NCBI GenBank assembly: GCA_021788565.1
Contig: JAJYKO010000484.1
Location: 1-5,287, forward strand
Length of the DNA stretch: 5,287 nucleotides
DNA from: Chloroflexota bacterium
GTDB taxonomy: Bacteria; Chloroflexota; UBA6077
Direction: 5' to 3'
Part shown: piece after piece, positions 4,421 through 5,287 of the stretch
Numbering within the stretch: position 1 is the stretch's first letter
How the letters are laid out: each line of letters begins with the position of its first letter
The notes under the pieces: generated by a model
Told to the model about the DNA's origin: nothing
The model's input: only the letters and a program-made list of their open reading frames with translations
Databases searched by the model: none
Position numbers and translations under genes: made by a program

Positions 4421-5068
4421 CTACCCGGTCACTTTCTTCCAGTCCGCGAGGAACCTGGCGATTCCCGCATCGGTCAGCGGATGCTGGAACATCTGCTTCA
4501 GCACCTTGTATGGCACGGTCGCCACGTCGGCCCCGATCTTAGCGGCCTCGACGCAGTGGAGCGGATGCCTGATACTGGCGGCCAGCACCTGGGTCGAATA
4601 GTTATACTGTCGGAATATTTGCACAATTTCGGCCACAACTGCCATCCCATCGTGCCCGGCATCGTCCAGCCGTCCGACGAAGGGGCTGACGTAAGTGGCA
4701 CCGGCATTAGCTGCCAGCAGTGCCTGATTCGGCGAGAACACCAGGGTGACGTTGGTCTTGATGCCCTCGCGGGAAAGCGCCTTGGCGGCCTTCATTCCCT
4801 CGGACGTCATGGGAACCTTGATGACCACGTGGGGCGACCAGGCGGCGATCTCCCTGGCCTCTTTCAGCATGTTCTCCGCGTCAAGGCTGATAACTTCGGC
4901 GCTAACGGGACCCTGCACCAGCTCGCAGATCCTCTGAATGTGAGCCTTGAAGTCCACCTTGCCCTGGGTCGATACCAGGCTGGGGTTCGTGGTCGCGCCG
5001 CTGATGATTCCCCAGTCGACGGCTTGCTCGATCTCCTTGATGTCAGCGGTATCGATGAAAAGCTTCAC
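4421..5068 (-). CDS. tal: Transaldolase, small TalC/MipB (fructose-6-phosphate aldolase-like) type
   Basis: Class I aldolase with a TIM-barrel fold that transfers dihydroxyacetone units between sugar phosphates in the non-oxidative pentose phosphate pathway. Its 215 residues match the short transaldolase subfamily. The N-terminus [16 protein letters not shown] and the TTNPSLV at 26-32 are family hallmarks. The Schiff-base lysine is Lys84 in VVIKVPMT. Other active-site positions are Thr108 in NVTLVFS, Phe130 in [11 protein letters not shown], and Arg168 in AASIRHP. Glu58 (in SAEVIS) and Phe130 occupy positions where E. coli fructose-6-phosphate aldolase has Gln59 and Tyr131. Both point to transaldolase rather than aldolase activity, from established FSA/TalB comparisons. 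The start is GTG at 5068, with AGGGG (5077-5081) 8 nt upstream that overlaps the pyrG stop codon. The 12-nt gap to pyrG indicates one operon. The stop codon is TAG at 4421. Confidence 0.95.
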   Translation of the reverse strand: MKLFIDTADIKEIEQAVDWGIISGATTNPSLVSTQGKVDFKAHIQRICELVQGPVSAEVISLDAENMLKEAREIAAWSPHVVIKVPMTSEGMKAAKALSREGIKTNVTLVFSPNQALLAANAGATYVSPFVGRLDDAGHDGMAVVAEIVQIFRQYNYSTQVLAASIRHPLHCVEAAKIGADVATVPYKVLKQMFQHPLTDAGIARFLADWKKVTG

Positions 5069-5080
5069 TGTCTATACCCC

Positions 5081-5287
5081 TTATATGGTCATTTTCTCCA
5101 GCGGGAGCGGGCGCTGGTCGCCCTCCCGGAGGCTAACCTTGCAGGCGCGGATGAAAGCCGAGAAGAGAGGGTGGGGCCTGTTCGGCCTGGACTTGAATTC
5201 CGGGTGGAACTGGGTGCCGAGCATCCAGGGGTGGCCCGCCAGCTCGGATATCTCCACCAGGCGGCCGTCTGGCGAAAGCCCGCTGAA
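5081..5287 (-). CDS. pyrG: CTP synthase, C-terminal 68 residues (gene runs off the right edge)
   Basis: CTP synthase makes CTP from UTP, ATP and glutamine, the last step of pyrimidine ribonucleotide synthesis in the cytoplasm. Only the end of the C-terminal class I glutamine amidotransferase domain is present. It reads [16 protein letters not shown], then [20 protein letters not shown], the hallmark of the family. His28 and Glu30 of this fragment (in QFHPEF) are the last two members of the Cys-His-Glu triad. The tail ([17 protein letters not shown]) is not a motif, and the frame ends cleanly with TAA at 5081-5083. The synthetase domain and the nucleophilic cysteine lie outside the window. The gene is directly upstream of the transaldolase gene, whose ribosome-binding site overlaps this stop codon. 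Confidence 0.95.
   Translation of the reverse strand, partial: FSGLSPDGRLVEISELAGHPWMLGTQFHPEFKSRPNRPHPLFSAFIRACKVSLREGDQRPLPLEKMTI

Overview
The window is a stretch of bacterial chromosome dominated by a minus-strand housekeeping cluster. Read in the direction of transcription, from the right edge leftwards, it contains the 3' end of pyrG (CTP synthase), a TalC/MipB-type transaldolase, glpX (class II fructose-1,6-bisphosphatase) and rho (transcription termination factor). A pyrG / transaldolase / glpX / rho order is known from Firmicutes such as Bacillus subtilis, where fba and murA genes are interspersed, and it recurs in other Gram-positive-like lineages. The protein sequences, the moderately GC-rich DNA and the heptameric intergenic repeats suggest an uncultivated Chloroflexota or a related lineage. 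That assignment is an inference, not something the sequence proves.

Layout from left to right: (1) 1-261, the 5' part of an unrecognised minus-strand gene that runs off the left edge, with a 245-nt intergenic leader behind it. (2) 507-1127, a minus-strand winged-helix regulator of the SufR/COG2345 type with four C-terminal cysteines. (3) 1128-1367, a divergent control region holding two back-to-back promoters that share one -35 box, and a perfect 24-bp palindrome just upstream of the regulator's ribosome-binding site. (4) 1368-1658, a 96-residue plus-strand protein with two membrane segments, of unknown function. (5) 1656-1737, an 82-nt imperfect inverted repeat made of heptamers; it begins and ends exactly on the stop codons of the two convergent genes. 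(6) rho, preceded by a 337-nt leader with its own promoter and hairpins. (7) glpX. (8) a heptamer tandem array with inverted copies between glpX and the transaldolase gene. (9) the transaldolase gene, 12 nt behind the pyrG stop codon.

Functionally, GlpX and transaldolase work together in gluconeogenesis and the non-oxidative pentose phosphate branch, and PyrG draws on the resulting nucleotide precursors. Rho appears to be separately transcribed from the promoter at 3224-3253. The regulator and the small membrane protein form a divergent pair that is probably co-regulated. I see no mobile element, CRISPR array, rRNA or tRNA. No clearly new multi-gene system is visible. The least explained elements are the heptamer inverted repeats at two gene ends, the palindrome and shared-box promoter pair, and the long rho leader.
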